Of a stretch of 64,000 bases of DNA, positions 8,760 through 17,206 are shown piece after piece. The notes beneath the pieces were generated by a model. It was not told the DNA's origin. It ran no database searches and saw nothing but the letters and a program-made list of their open reading frames with translations. Position 1 is the first letter of the stretch. Each line of letters starts with the position of its first letter. The stretch covers positions 1 to 64,000 of the forward strand of contig NZ_NZMB01000011.1 of the NCBI RefSeq assembly GCF_002694385.1, written 5' to 3'. This stretch comes from Sneathiella sp. (GTDB lineage: Bacteria; Pseudomonadota; Alphaproteobacteria; Sneathiellales; Sneathiellaceae). Position numbers and translations under genes: made by a program.

Positions 8760-9164
8760 ATGGTAAAATTTTCAGACATCTATCAAATCATTCGTTTTGG
8801 AATCGTAGGTGTGCTCAACAACTTGCTGGGCTACGTTATCTATCTGCTGCTCACCTATTTTTGGCTGGACCCAAAAGTCGCAGTTACAATTCTTTACCCT
8901 ATTGGGGTTCTGGTCGCTTATTTCAGTCATGCAAAATATTCTTTTGCGCATCAGGGAAAGCACATATGGGCAATCGGCCGGTTTTTTTCTTCCTATTTTC
9001 TCTGTTATTGGCTCAATTTATCGATGCTGTATCTATTTTCAGACAGGCTGGGCTTTCCCCATCAGATAGTTCAGGCATTCGCCATCGTTATGGTTGGCGG
9101 CGTTCTATACCTGTTGCTTAAATTCTTTGTGTTCTGGCGTCATTCGACAGAAGATGGTAAATGA
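8760..9164 (+). CDS. GtrA-family membrane protein (polyprenyl-sugar flippase type)
   Basis: A 134-residue protein with four hydrophobic segments (about 12-32, 40-58, 75-97 and 103-125) and the family pattern FGIVGVLNNLLGYVIY near the N-terminus. GtrA proteins move undecaprenyl-phosphate-linked sugars across the inner membrane. It closes the operon that opens with a GtrB-like transferase. No GtrC-type periplasmic transferase is present in the window, so the final acceptor is unknown. Confidence 0.85.
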   Translation: MVKFSDIYQIIRFGIVGVLNNLLGYVIYLLLTYFWLDPKVAVTILYPIGVLVAYFSHAKYSFAHQGKHIWAIGRFFSSYFLCYWLNLSMLYLFSDRLGFPHQIVQAFAIVMVGGVLYLLLKFFVFWRHSTEDGK

Positions 9165-9392
9165 TTTTGCTCTGAGATTTCGGGCGACGAAGGTGCTCGG
9201 ATATTTCTGAGTAAGGAATATCTATGAGACGCGGATATCAAGCAGGCAGGCTTTGTCATGTATGAACGGCTCCAATTTTGCAAGAGATAAATTGAAACAA
9301 CCGTAATCGAAGTGGTTGCGGTCATGTGTTTGGCCGACTTTATCAAAAGAAAACTGCTTGTTTGTCACTTTCTCGACTACTAGCTTCCGAGT

Positions 9393-9660
9393 ATGACACA
9401 AAAGAACCCATTCCGATATTTTAAACCTCATCTGAGATCAACTGCCTAGCGATCAGATTTGCACTTTACTCTTGGCAATGTTGAAAGTTTTCTTCGTGAA
9501 TGTAGCATAGATATTTGCCCTGAAACAGCTCGCTAATGGTGGAATAGATTTGGGTCGATGTTCGCTGTGAGATCCGGAAGAAACGGGCCATAGTCTAAAC
9601 AATCGCTGTGAAAACTCACACCTGCCATTTCGGTGACGAGAGCAGGCGATGCTGGTATTA
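9393..9660 (+). pseudogene. decayed IS6-family transposase, internally deleted
   Basis: The stretch from ATG 9393 follows the transposase at 155 base by base with many substitutions and small indels (the first codons encode TQKNPFRYF, like TEHNPFRYF). It has a premature stop in the CHETVRYWW region and several frameshifts. After about 9594 it jumps to the part matching the NNRCENSHLPF region (near 649 in the intact copy), so roughly 270-300 bp of the DDE core are missing. Similarity fades by about 9660. It lies in the same orientation as the intact IS6. Confidence 0.8.
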
Positions 9661-10126
9661 GGTGCCGAAGTTTTTTTGAGCCGATATTTGACGCAAACTC
9701 ATCATAAACCTTTACGGCATGGGTATTCAGCTTACGCCAGTGTTCAACCTGCATACCTGAAAGGCGTAGCTGCTTTTTCAGTTTCTGATGAACACTGCGG
9801 TGGGCTTGGGTGAGAACGTAGGCCAGATTTTCGATGACAGATCATTTTGCGAACTGAAGCGGCTGGGCGGATGAATGATCTCACTAGCTGAAAGCCTGCA
9901 TGTTTATCGGGGAGCATTTTCAAACGCAATATCGGGGGCGGTATTACTGCAAAGTCCAGAATTTAATGCGGCGGGTCCGGAAAAATACAAGGAGGCGCGG
10001 AAATAATTTGATCTCTTACTGGTTTCAACATTGCCAATTAAGGTGCAGAAAGTTCCGGGCTCTGACGCCCCCTCGCGGAATATGTGACCCACGCATTTAA
10101 GATGGTTGGTAATACATCGGCTTTTA
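9661..10126. other. gene graveyard at the island border
   Basis: No intact gene is present. Short frames in several phases carry protein-like stretches but are interrupted, including a plus-strand piece reading LLQSPEFNAAG that stops at about 10002 and that I cannot name. Together with the MarR-like and CoA-ligase fragments nearby, this looks like repeated insertion and deletion at the right junction of the foreign island. Confidence 0.55.
9728..9844 (-). pseudogene. MarR-like regulator N-terminal fragment
   Basis: The minus strand reads an uninterrupted stretch containing ENLAYVLTQAHRSVHQKL followed by a segment ending VEHWRKL. This matches the first helix and start of the winged helix of MarR proteins (LAYLLxxAHRxVxxxL...WRVL). 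Past 9728 towards lower coordinates the MarR pattern is lost, near the IS6 remnant. No start or downstream domain can be joined in frame. The identification comes from family pattern memory only. Confidence 0.4.
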
Positions 10127-10353
10127 ATTCCGGACGACAGGTTCGGCGAGGAAGTCTGCGCCTGGATCATCCCGCGAGATGGGCCGAGCTAACGGAGGGC
10201 ATGATAAAAGCATACTGTCAAAACCAGATTGCTCATTATAAGATCCCCAGATACGTCAGGGTGGTGTCGGAACTGCCTCTGACAGTCACCGGAAAGCTCC
10301 AGAAGTTTGTTATGCGGGATGAAATGTTGAAAATACTGGGCCAAAGTGACTAG
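10127..10353 (+). pseudogene. C-terminal fragment of an acyl-CoA synthetase, frameshifted
   Basis: From 10127 the frame reads IPDDRFGEEVCAWIIPRDG and then stops. A shift of frame near 10182 restores AELTEGMIKAYCQ, then IAHYKIPRYVRVV and LPLTVTGKLQKFVMRDEM, the end of an AMP-binding enzyme with its A10 lysine (TGKLQK). The N-terminal roughly 80% is absent. It ends 48 bp before an intact but unrelated-looking acyl-CoA synthetase. It probably belonged to the chromosome before the island arrived. Confidence 0.75.
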
Positions 10354-10401
10354 ACAGAATCAGCCGAGACCCTAAATTGGCTATTGGGAGGGGACAACGG
10401 G

Positions 10402-12036
10402 ATGGATTTACAGCAGCAGAATCGCGATTATCAAACCGCCAAATCGGAATACACCCTGCAAATTCCGGACAACTTCAATTTTGCCTTCGATGTTATCGAC
10501 CGGCGTGCGGCAGAGAGAGACGATGTTGCCGTGATTGCTGTTTCGCGCGGTGGATCCGAAATCGAAGAGCAGCAGTATTCGAAATTTTCCGAAAATTCCA
10601 ACCGGCTGGCGAATGCCCTCCGTGCGCTCGGCATTGCGAAAGGAGATTTTGGCTGTGTCATTATCGGGCGCGTACCGTCCTGGTACACTGTCTTGTTCGC
10701 CTGTATGAAAATCGGCGCTGTGTCGATGCCGGGCACCAATCTTCTGACGGCGAAGGATATCGCCTACCGGATACAGGCCTCTAAAGCACGGTTCCTGGTC
10801 GTCACCTCGGAACATTGCGCTAAATTTGAGGAGGTCCGCGACCAGTGTCCGACGATCGAACATTGTATCGTGGTGGACGGAACCTACCCGGGCTGGCTTT
10901 CGCTGGGAGACCTGCTGGAAAATGCTTCTCCGGTGCTTGATCGCGGTGATGCGGGCAATATCCAGTCCACCGACATGATGATGGCCTATTTTACCTCGGG
11001 CACGACATCGCTGCCCAAAATGGTACCACGGGATTTTGGTTATGCTCTGGCTCATGCTGCAACGGCGCTGTTCTGGATGGACCTGCGCGAAGGCGATGTC
11101 CATTGGACATTGACGGATACGGGATGGGCGAAGGCAGCATGGGGCCTTCTGTTTCCACCACTGCTCGCCGGGGCGAAGGTTGTTTTATATGATGGAGAAG
11201 GGGCGTTTGATCCGATTTTCCATCTCAAACTTCTCGAGAAGCTTGGCGTGTCGACTTTTTGCGCGCCGCCGACAGTTTACCGGCTTTTCGCGCAGCAAAA
11301 TCTCGACGGCTATGATTTTTCCTCGCTCCGCCGGTCTCTGGGCGCGGGAGAGCCGCTCAATCCGGAGGTTATCAGATATTGGGAAAAGCATACCGGCAAT
11401 GTCATCGCCGATGGTTATGGTCAGACTGAGACGATAAATATCGTCGGTAATTATCCGGGTGTTGAAGTCCGCTATGGATCAATGGGCATGCCGGTTCCGG
11501 GTTTCACCATTGATATTGTTGATGAGGATGGCAACCGCATGCCCGATAATGAAGTCGGGCATATAGCTGTTAAAACCGGAACGGCGGCATGGCCTCCCGG
11601 ATTATTCACGGGGTACTTTACGGGGGCAGAGCCGGATATGTCCGCTTTCCGCAATGGCTGGTATTACACCGGCGACACGGCGAAACGGGACGCGGACGGG
11701 TATTTCTGGTTTGAAGGCCGGGCCGACGATCTTATCAGTTCGGGCGGATACCGTATCAGCCCCTTTGAAGTCGAAAGCGCCCTCCTTGAGCATCCCGAAG
11801 TTGTCGAAAGCGCCGTCATCGGAATGCCCGATGAAACCAGGGGGCAGCTGGTCAAGGCCTATATAATTCTTAAAGATCCAAAAATGGCGAGTGATGCGCT
11901 TGTGGCCGAAATTCAGGATTTTTGCAAGAATCTGACAGCACCCTATAAATACCCGAGGAAAATCGAATTTGTTACGACATTGCCGAAGACAATCTCCGGT
12001 AAGATCAGGCGCGTTGAACTGCGCGAGGAAAACTGA
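10402..12036 (+). CDS. acyl-CoA synthetase (AMP-binding, medium-chain type)
   Basis: A 544-residue ANL enzyme that activates a carboxylic acid to its CoA thioester via an acyl-adenylate. Motifs: YFTSGTTSLPKM (P-loop, with Ser replacing the usual Gly after TT), ADGYGQTETINI, YYTGDTAKRD, GRADDLISSGGYRISPFE and PKTISGKIRR with the catalytic Lys. The overall pattern resembles ACSM-type medium-chain or benzoate ligases. The ATG at 10402 has a strong GGGAGGGGA site at 10386-10394; the TTG at 10384 lies ahead of it. Substrate unknown. Confidence 0.88.
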   Translation: MDLQQQNRDYQTAKSEYTLQIPDNFNFAFDVIDRRAAERDDVAVIAVSRGGSEIEEQQYSKFSENSNRLANALRALGIAKGDFGCVIIGRVPSWYTVLFACMKIGAVSMPGTNLLTAKDIAYRIQASKARFLVVTSEHCAKFEEVRDQCPTIEHCIVVDGTYPGWLSLGDLLENASPVLDRGDAGNIQSTDMMMAYFTSGTTSLPKMVPRDFGYALAHAATALFWMDLREGDVHWTLTDTGWAKAAWGLLFPPLLAGAKVVLYDGEGAFDPIFHLKLLEKLGVSTFCAPPTVYRLFAQQNLDGYDFSSLRRSLGAGEPLNPEVIRYWEKHTGNVIADGYGQTETINIVGNYPGVEVRYGSMGMPVPGFTIDIVDEDGNRMPDNEVGHIAVKTGTAAWPPGLFTGYFTGAEPDMSAFRNGWYYTGDTAKRDADGYFWFEGRADDLISSGGYRISPFEVESALLEHPEVVESAVIGMPDETRGQLVKAYIILKDPKMASDALVAEIQDFCKNLTAPYKYPRKIEFVTTLPKTISGKIRRVELREEN

Positions 12037-12232
12037 GCGAAATCTTGGATAGTTATGATTACGCCAGCTCTTCTTCGAATGGGTTCTTCCGCCGCCTGCG
12101 CGCAGATCATAGCCGCAGAATTTTAAGTCCATTCGCTTCATGCCGAGGCGAAGGAGCAGCAGCGACCATGTTTTCACCGATGTTGTATCCTATATGAAGA
12201 AAACGCGAAATCTGGGCCACAGTGAGGACAAC

Positions 12233-13063
12233 ATGAACAAGAAAATGACGCGGAGTGTTACACCGGAAGAAATAGCCACCTTTCAGAAAGATGGCGTTGT
12301 CTGTCTGCGCGGCTTTTTCAATAGTGACTGGGTGGAGCGGCTCCGCGATCTGATCGAGGAGGATATTGCGGCTCCGTCTGGCATGGTCAAGAGCATTGAC
12401 GCGGAAGGCGCAACAGGCTTTTTCTTTGGTGACACCTTTGTCTGTCATCATATCGAAGGGTTCAGGGATGCGGTTTTCAACTCCCCTGCGCCAGAGATCG
12501 CTGCCTCTGTTCTCAAGGCCGACAAAGTCAATTTATTGTTCGATCAGATTCTGGTGAAGGAGCCGGATACCTCGACCCCGACACCCTGGCATCAGGATTA
12601 CACATACTGGCCGGTGGCCGGGGATCAGGTCGCCACCCTGTGGCTGGCACTCGATCCTGTGACGTTTGAGAGTGGTGCGGTGGAATATTTACGCGGGTCT
12701 CACCGCTGGGGGCAGAAATTTCTCGCCATCAGTTTCGATCCTGGCCAGAAATATGAGGAGGAACTACCGGAGGTTCCGGATATTGAGAACAATCGCGGGA
12801 AATATGATATTGTTTCCTTTGAGCTGGAGCCAGGTGATTGCACCCTCCATCATGCTCTGACCCTGCATGGCGCACAACCGAACCGGCTCGCCAATGTGCG
12901 CCGCCGCGCCTATATCCAGCGCTGGACCGGCGATGATGTCACCTACAATCCGCGCCCAAATCTACAGAAGATGCTGCGCGACCCCATGATCCCGCCGGGG
13001 GCGCCGCTGGATAGCGACCTGTTCCCGGTCGTCTGGCGACGCGGGGCAAGCGCGCGTTTCTGA
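12233..13063 (+). CDS. PhyH-family Fe(II)/2-oxoglutarate dioxygenase
   Basis: A 276-residue cupin-fold oxygenase. The iron ligands are visible as H120 and D122 in PWHQDYTYWP and a distal His at 212 in TLHGAQPNR, with arginines (RRRAY, 223-227) placed to bind 2-oxoglutarate. The ATG at 12233 has a GTGAGGA site. It converges on the ectoine operon with only 19 bp between stops. Ectoine hydroxylase belongs to this superfamily, but the EctD signature around the HxD motif is not present, so hydroxyectoine synthesis is not supported. Substrate unknown. Confidence 0.82.
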   Translation: MNKKMTRSVTPEEIATFQKDGVVCLRGFFNSDWVERLRDLIEEDIAAPSGMVKSIDAEGATGFFFGDTFVCHHIEGFRDAVFNSPAPEIAASVLKADKVNLLFDQILVKEPDTSTPTPWHQDYTYWPVAGDQVATLWLALDPVTFESGAVEYLRGSHRWGQKFLAISFDPGQKYEEELPEVPDIENNRGKYDIVSFELEPGDCTLHHALTLHGAQPNRLANVRRRAYIQRWTGDDVTYNPRPNLQKMLRDPMIPPGAPLDSDLFPVVWRRGASARF

Positions 13064-13082
13064 TTTGAGTCCACACGCTTGT

Positions 13083-14585
13083 TCAGGCGGCGGATTTTTT
13101 GGCGTCGGGCAGGTCATAGCCCGTATCCTCGATAAGCGCCTTGTGCAGAAGTTCGACGGCCTCCGCATAGCTGCCGTCCGCAAAGGCAAGCTGGATATCG
13201 ACACCGCGCCCGGAAACATGCGTGGCAAGAAGTTCGAGATCGGAGCTTTCAATTGCTGAAATGGCATCGCCAAGGATGTTCTTTGCCCGCAGGTTGGCGC
13301 CGATTGCCGAGACAATATCGACTTTCCGGGTTTGAATCTCCGCGCCGGGCTGGTGCTTCTGGATATTCTCTATCACGCGGCGGAGCTGCTTCATCGGCGC
13401 AGAAACATAGAAGGTCATCGTATTGGCGTTCATGCTCCAGCTCACCAGCGGTACCTTGAAGCGCCGGAACGCGGTCAGGGCGATTTCTCCAGAGCCGGGG
13501 ATGCCGACCATATCCTGATCAAACACCTCGACTTCAAAGGCGTTTTCAAGACCGGTAATAATTTCGATGCGCGCCTCGTCCGGTGTCCAGCTCTCGTCAA
13601 TAACGGTGCCGGGATGGTTCGGCTCGAACGTATTCACGATCCGGAGCGGGATGCCCTGCTGGCGCAGGCCTTTTGCAGCGCGCGGGTGAATTGCTTCCAT
13701 ACCCATGTTGGAAAGCTGGTCGGCGACATCATAGTTGGTCCGGCCGATGGGTTGCACCTTGTCGGCGCCGACAATCCGGGGATCCGCGCTGGAGAGGTGG
13801 AATTCCTTGTGTATCACGGCCTCTTTCGCTCCGGTGGCGCAGGCGATTGCGGAGAATGTCACTTCTGAATATCCGCGTCCGTACAATCCCATCAGGCCGT
13901 CTGCGGCCTGGGTGTAACCGGTGACGATGGGCATCACGGTCTCGACATTAATATCGGCAAAGGCATCGTGGATGCGATCTTCAAGGCTCATGCTTTCGCT
14001 TTCTCGCCAGCCAGAAAGATCAACAAACTCGGCATTTACACCCCGACGGCGCAGCAGCAGCATTGTGTTATGGGCGCTGTGGGCTTCCCCGATGCCGCTG
14101 ATCATTTCCCGCACCGTCATCAGATGCTCCTTGAGCTTGAAATGCCCATAGCCGCAGATCCGCTGCAGATCGATCAGGCAGCTCCGCACGCCCTCAACCC
14201 GCTCCTGCACGAAGCGGTCCGCGAGCTTGCGATCCGCCTCGTCATCAAAAGCATCGGCGTTAAGCGCCAGCATATGGCTTTGCACCCTGGACAGGGCATC
14301 TCCCCACGCCCAGTCATTTTCCGACCCGGCATAAAGCGCATAAACGCCCGGTTCGCCCGTTTTCTTGTTTTCCAGCAGCATGTCCGTGATGCCGCCATAG
14401 GCGGAAACAACGAAAATCCGGTTATAAAGCGCATCCCCTTTTCTGTTGCCGATCAGGATATTATCGAACACCACCTCGATATTTGACATCGAGGTGCCGC
14501 CAATTTTATGAACGGTATGCGAGCCGCCACTCTGTGCAGCCTTCTCTGTTGTCCGGGTTTGGCTTGTTTTACTGTTACTGGTCAT
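13083..14585 (-). CDS. ask: ectoine-type aspartate kinase
   Basis: A 500-residue aspartokinase supplying aspartyl phosphate for ectoine. The kinase domain opens with HTVHKIGGTSMS, the hallmark of Ask_Ect enzymes, rather than the KFGGTS of housekeeping LysC. C-terminal ACT-like segments (LELLATHVSGRGVDIQ) follow. It is the last gene of ectABC-ask, 19 bp after ectC with a GGAA site. An upstream ATG at 14627 would overlap ectC. Specialised kinases of this group are thought to escape feedback inhibition so that flux can rise under salt stress. Confidence 0.92.
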   Translation of the reverse strand: MTSNSKTSQTRTTEKAAQSGGSHTVHKIGGTSMSNIEVVFDNILIGNRKGDALYNRIFVVSAYGGITDMLLENKKTGEPGVYALYAGSENDWAWGDALSRVQSHMLALNADAFDDEADRKLADRFVQERVEGVRSCLIDLQRICGYGHFKLKEHLMTVREMISGIGEAHSAHNTMLLLRRRGVNAEFVDLSGWRESESMSLEDRIHDAFADINVETVMPIVTGYTQAADGLMGLYGRGYSEVTFSAIACATGAKEAVIHKEFHLSSADPRIVGADKVQPIGRTNYDVADQLSNMGMEAIHPRAAKGLRQQGIPLRIVNTFEPNHPGTVIDESWTPDEARIEIITGLENAFEVEVFDQDMVGIPGSGEIALTAFRRFKVPLVSWSMNANTMTFYVSAPMKQLRRVIENIQKHQPGAEIQTRKVDIVSAIGANLRAKNILGDAISAIESSDLELLATHVSGRGVDIQLAFADGSYAEAVELLHKALIEDTGYDLPDAKKSAA

Positions 14586-14604
14586 TGGTTCCGTTTCCGC
14601 GTTG

Positions 14605-15009
14605 TCACGCGTTTTGTAGCGCTTCATCGTTCAATTTATAGGCACCGTCCGCATCATGGACCTCGCGGCCATTTAAGGGGGGATTAAAGGCGCAGGCGAG
14701 CTGCATATCCTCGGTCCCGCCGCGCAGGAGGTGCTGGTCATTCTTGTTCAGAATATAGACGGTGCCGGGCTCTATCTTGTAGACCTTGCCATCGCTGACG
14801 GTTTCCACTTCGCCATTGCCGGAAATGCAGTAAACCGTCTCGAAATGGTTTTTGTACCAGATCGGCGTTTCCGTTCCGGCGTAGATTGTCGTGATATGGA
14901 AGGAAAACCCCATGCCGTCGTCTGCCAGGGAAAGGCGGACGCTTTGCCAGGTATCTGTTTTTACGGTGCGGTTTGAGTTTTCACACTCTTTAAGCGTGCG
15001 AACGATCAT
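14605..15009 (-). CDS. ectC: L-ectoine synthase
   Basis: A 134-residue cupin closing N-gamma-acetyl-diaminobutyrate into ectoine. It starts [10 protein letters not shown], the family N-terminus, and keeps the cupin core [19 protein letters not shown] and [19 protein letters not shown], including the Glu, Tyr and His that hold iron and substrate. Length is normal. It lies between ectB (39 bp upstream) and ask. Confidence 0.97.
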   Translation of the reverse strand: MIVRTLKECENSNRTVKTDTWQSVRLSLADDGMGFSFHITTIYAGTETPIWYKNHFETVYCISGNGEVETVSDGKVYKIEPGTVYILNKNDQHLLRGGTEDMQLACAFNPPLNGREVHDADGAYKLNDEALQNA

Positions 15010-15048
15010 ATTAGTCTCCTGAATGTCTGTCTGTTATCGTGCGGCTGT

Positions 15049-16380
15049 CTATTCGGCGGCGATCAGATCCGAATTTCCTGCGTTAATTGCGGCGGCAAAC
15101 GCTTGTTTGAGGATGTCCAGCCCGCGGGACAACTCCTCATCCGTAATGGTGAGGGAGGCAAGGCATTTGACAACTTCGCCATGTGCGCCGGACGTCTCGA
15201 TGACAAGGCCGCGCTTGAAGGATTCTTCGACAATACGCCCCGCAAGATCGCCGGAGTCAACGACAATCCCGCGCATCATGCCGCGGCCGCGCAGCTCGAC
15301 AACCTGTTCGGGGTAGTTTTTCTGGATTGCCTCAAAGCCTTTCCGCAGCTTGTCGCCCTTATCCTTGACGCCCTCTGCAAAGCGGTCATCTTTCCAGAAT
15401 TTTTCAATGGCGACCGTGGCGGTCACGAACGCATGATTATTGCCGCGAAACGTGCCGTTATGTTCGCCCGGCTCCCAGATATCCAGCGCGCGGTTGATGA
15501 GCGTGACGGCAAAGGGCAGGCCAAAGCCGGAAAGCGATTTCGACAGGGTGACCATATCCGGTTTGATGCCGGCCGGTTCGAAGCTGAAGAAGGTACCTGT
15601 CCGTCCGCAGCCCGCCTGAATATCATCGACGATCAGCAGGACATCATGCTTGCGGCATGTTTTTTCCAGATTTTGCAGCCATTCCATGCGGGCCGCGGTC
15701 AGTCCGCCTTCGCCCTGCACACATTCGACAATAACAGCCGCCGGAAGATCGACACCGCTGGACGGATCGCCCAGCACGCGATCGAGATATTCCGTGCTGT
15801 CCATATCCTGGCCGAGATAGCCGTCATAGGGCATGATGCTGCTGCCCGGCATATCCACGCCCGCGGCGCCGCGATGGTGTTCATTGCCCGTGGTCGCGAG
15901 GGCGCCGAGCGTCACCCCGTGGAAGCCGTTGGTGAAGCTGATGATATTGCTGCGCCCGGTTTTTTTACGGGCCAGCTTCAGCGCCGCCTCAACGGCATTT
16001 GCGCCGGTCGGGCCGGTAAATTGCAACACATAATCCATGTTGCGGGGTTCAAGGATATGTGTCTCGAAGGCGTTCAGGAAGGCTGCCTTCGCCCGGGTGT
16101 GCATATCAAGGCCATGGGTGATACCGCCAGAGCCGAGATATGCAACCAGCGCATCCCGCATGTCCGGGTCATTATGGCCATAGTTCAGGCTGCCTGCCCC
16201 GGCGAGGAAGTCGATATACTCTTTTCCGTCCTCGTCCGTGAGGGTGGCGCCCTGCGCCTTGTCAAATACGACAGGGAAGGACCTTGCGTAGCTTTGAACC
16301 TGTGATTCACGTCTTTCAAAAATAGAGATAACAACCTCACTTTGTTGTTGGGTTAAAAAAGCAGCCGTTTCATAAGCCAT
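15049..16380 (-). CDS. ectB: diaminobutyrate-2-oxoglutarate transaminase
   Basis: A class III PLP aminotransferase of 443 residues that converts aspartate semialdehyde to 2,4-diaminobutyrate. It shows the EctB start region IFERRESQVQSYARSFPVVF, FLAGAGSLNYGHN, IVDDIQAGCGRTGTFFSFE and the Schiff-base lysine in TLSKSLSGFGLP. The start at 16380 leaves a 65-bp gap after ectA. It adds about 20 residues before the conserved beginning, where no in-frame start codon is visible. A longer frame to 16506 would overlap ectA by 60 bp. Confidence 0.95.
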   Translation of the reverse strand: MAYETAAFLTQQQSEVVISIFERRESQVQSYARSFPVVFDKAQGATLTDEDGKEYIDFLAGAGSLNYGHNDPDMRDALVAYLGSGGITHGLDMHTRAKAAFLNAFETHILEPRNMDYVLQFTGPTGANAVEAALKLARKKTGRSNIISFTNGFHGVTLGALATTGNEHHRGAAGVDMPGSSIMPYDGYLGQDMDSTEYLDRVLGDPSSGVDLPAAVIVECVQGEGGLTAARMEWLQNLEKTCRKHDVLLIVDDIQAGCGRTGTFFSFEPAGIKPDMVTLSKSLSGFGLPFAVTLINRALDIWEPGEHNGTFRGNNHAFVTATVAIEKFWKDDRFAEGVKDKGDKLRKGFEAIQKNYPEQVVELRGRGMMRGIVVDSGDLAGRIVEESFKRGLVIETSGAHGEVVKCLASLTITDEELSRGLDILKQAFAAAINAGNSDLIAAE

Positions 16381-16445
16381 GACAGCGGGGTCCGCTTTTC
16401 GGATGATGTCCGCTTCAGGGGCTGAATGTTTGAGGGGCGCTGGCC

Positions 16446-16988
16446 TTATGCCGCGCTGCTGAGGGCTGACATGATATCCGCCCGCTTGAAGGGGCCGATA
16501 TTCCACAGCATTTCCGTGTCCTGCTGGCCGTCGAAATGCTCCTCTCCGTCGAACAGGACATCGCGATTTACCTGCGCGCCCATTTCCTGGGCTATGGAGT
16601 TGAAGACGCCGTGGGATGCCTTGTTATCCGGCGTAATTGTCGTCTTGATATATTTAACTTTTTTTGCGGAGGAACGGTGCAGGATGTCAAAGATCATCCG
16701 CTTGCCAAGCGAAAGGCCCCTGGCATCGGGCGAGACGGCAACCTGCCAGATGAACAGGCTTTCCTCGTCTTCCGGGATCCTGTAGCCGGATACGAATCCC
16801 GCTACGTCGCCATTGATTTCCGCGAGGGAGCAGGTTTCGCTGAAATGGGAGCACTGCAACAGGTTACAATAGACCGAATTCTCATCAAGAGGCTTGCACC
16901 GCTCGATAAGGTCATTGATCGCCGTTCCGTCTTCCGGAGTCGGCCGGCGCAGAGTAACTTTCAAATCACTGTCTTTCATTGCACTCAT
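16446..16988 (-). CDS. ectA: diaminobutyrate acetyltransferase
   Basis: A 180-residue GNAT enzyme acetylating 2,4-diaminobutyrate on N-gamma. It has the family opening LRRPTPEDGTAINDLIERC and the acetyl-CoA loop ARGLSLGKRM, then TTITPDNKASHGVFN. It is the first gene of the minus-strand ectABC-ask operon and diverges from the MarR-type gene at 17207. Confidence 0.96.
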   Translation of the reverse strand: MSAMKDSDLKVTLRRPTPEDGTAINDLIERCKPLDENSVYCNLLQCSHFSETCSLAEINGDVAGFVSGYRIPEDEESLFIWQVAVSPDARGLSLGKRMIFDILHRSSAKKVKYIKTTITPDNKASHGVFNSIAQEMGAQVNRDVLFDGEEHFDGQQDTEMLWNIGPFKRADIMSALSSAA

Positions 16989-17206
16989 TTTACTGCATTT
17001 CCCTTGTTATTAAATATATCAATTACCGATATAATATTCTTGCGTATGACGTAGCGAGAATGGCGGCGCATGTCAACCAAGTCGCCAAAATTTAATAATT
17101 TATTTTTATCATATGGTGTGAAATTTACGTTTTTGTCCGATTTTACAACCATAGGATAATAAAAATACATTGATATTTGATTTAAATTTCTCTATTTGAC
17201 GCATTA
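16989..17206. promoter_or_regulatory. divergent ectA / ectR control region
   Basis: 218 bp of AT-rich DNA between the ectoine operon (minus) and the MarR regulator (plus). On the minus strand a TTGACA (17076-17071) lies upstream of ectA. The hexamer 17 bases on, TACGTC, is a weak -10, so the promoter assignment is tentative. EctR-type MarR proteins usually bind over such a promoter. No clean palindromic operator was picked out by eye. Confidence 0.45.

Noticed and set aside
9140-9431. Minus-strand frames just after gtrA (68-69 codons)
   Set aside because: Protein-like in places but not recognisable, overlapping each other and the IS6 remnant; no start signal.
12233-13063. Ectoine hydroxylase EctD
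   Set aside because: Same superfamily and next to ect genes, but the EctD-specific residues around the HxD motif are absent and the gene is convergent, not in the operon.
15103-16305. 400-codon plus-strand frame opposite ectB
   Set aside because: Antisense shadow of a GC-rich, well-recognised gene; no family content.
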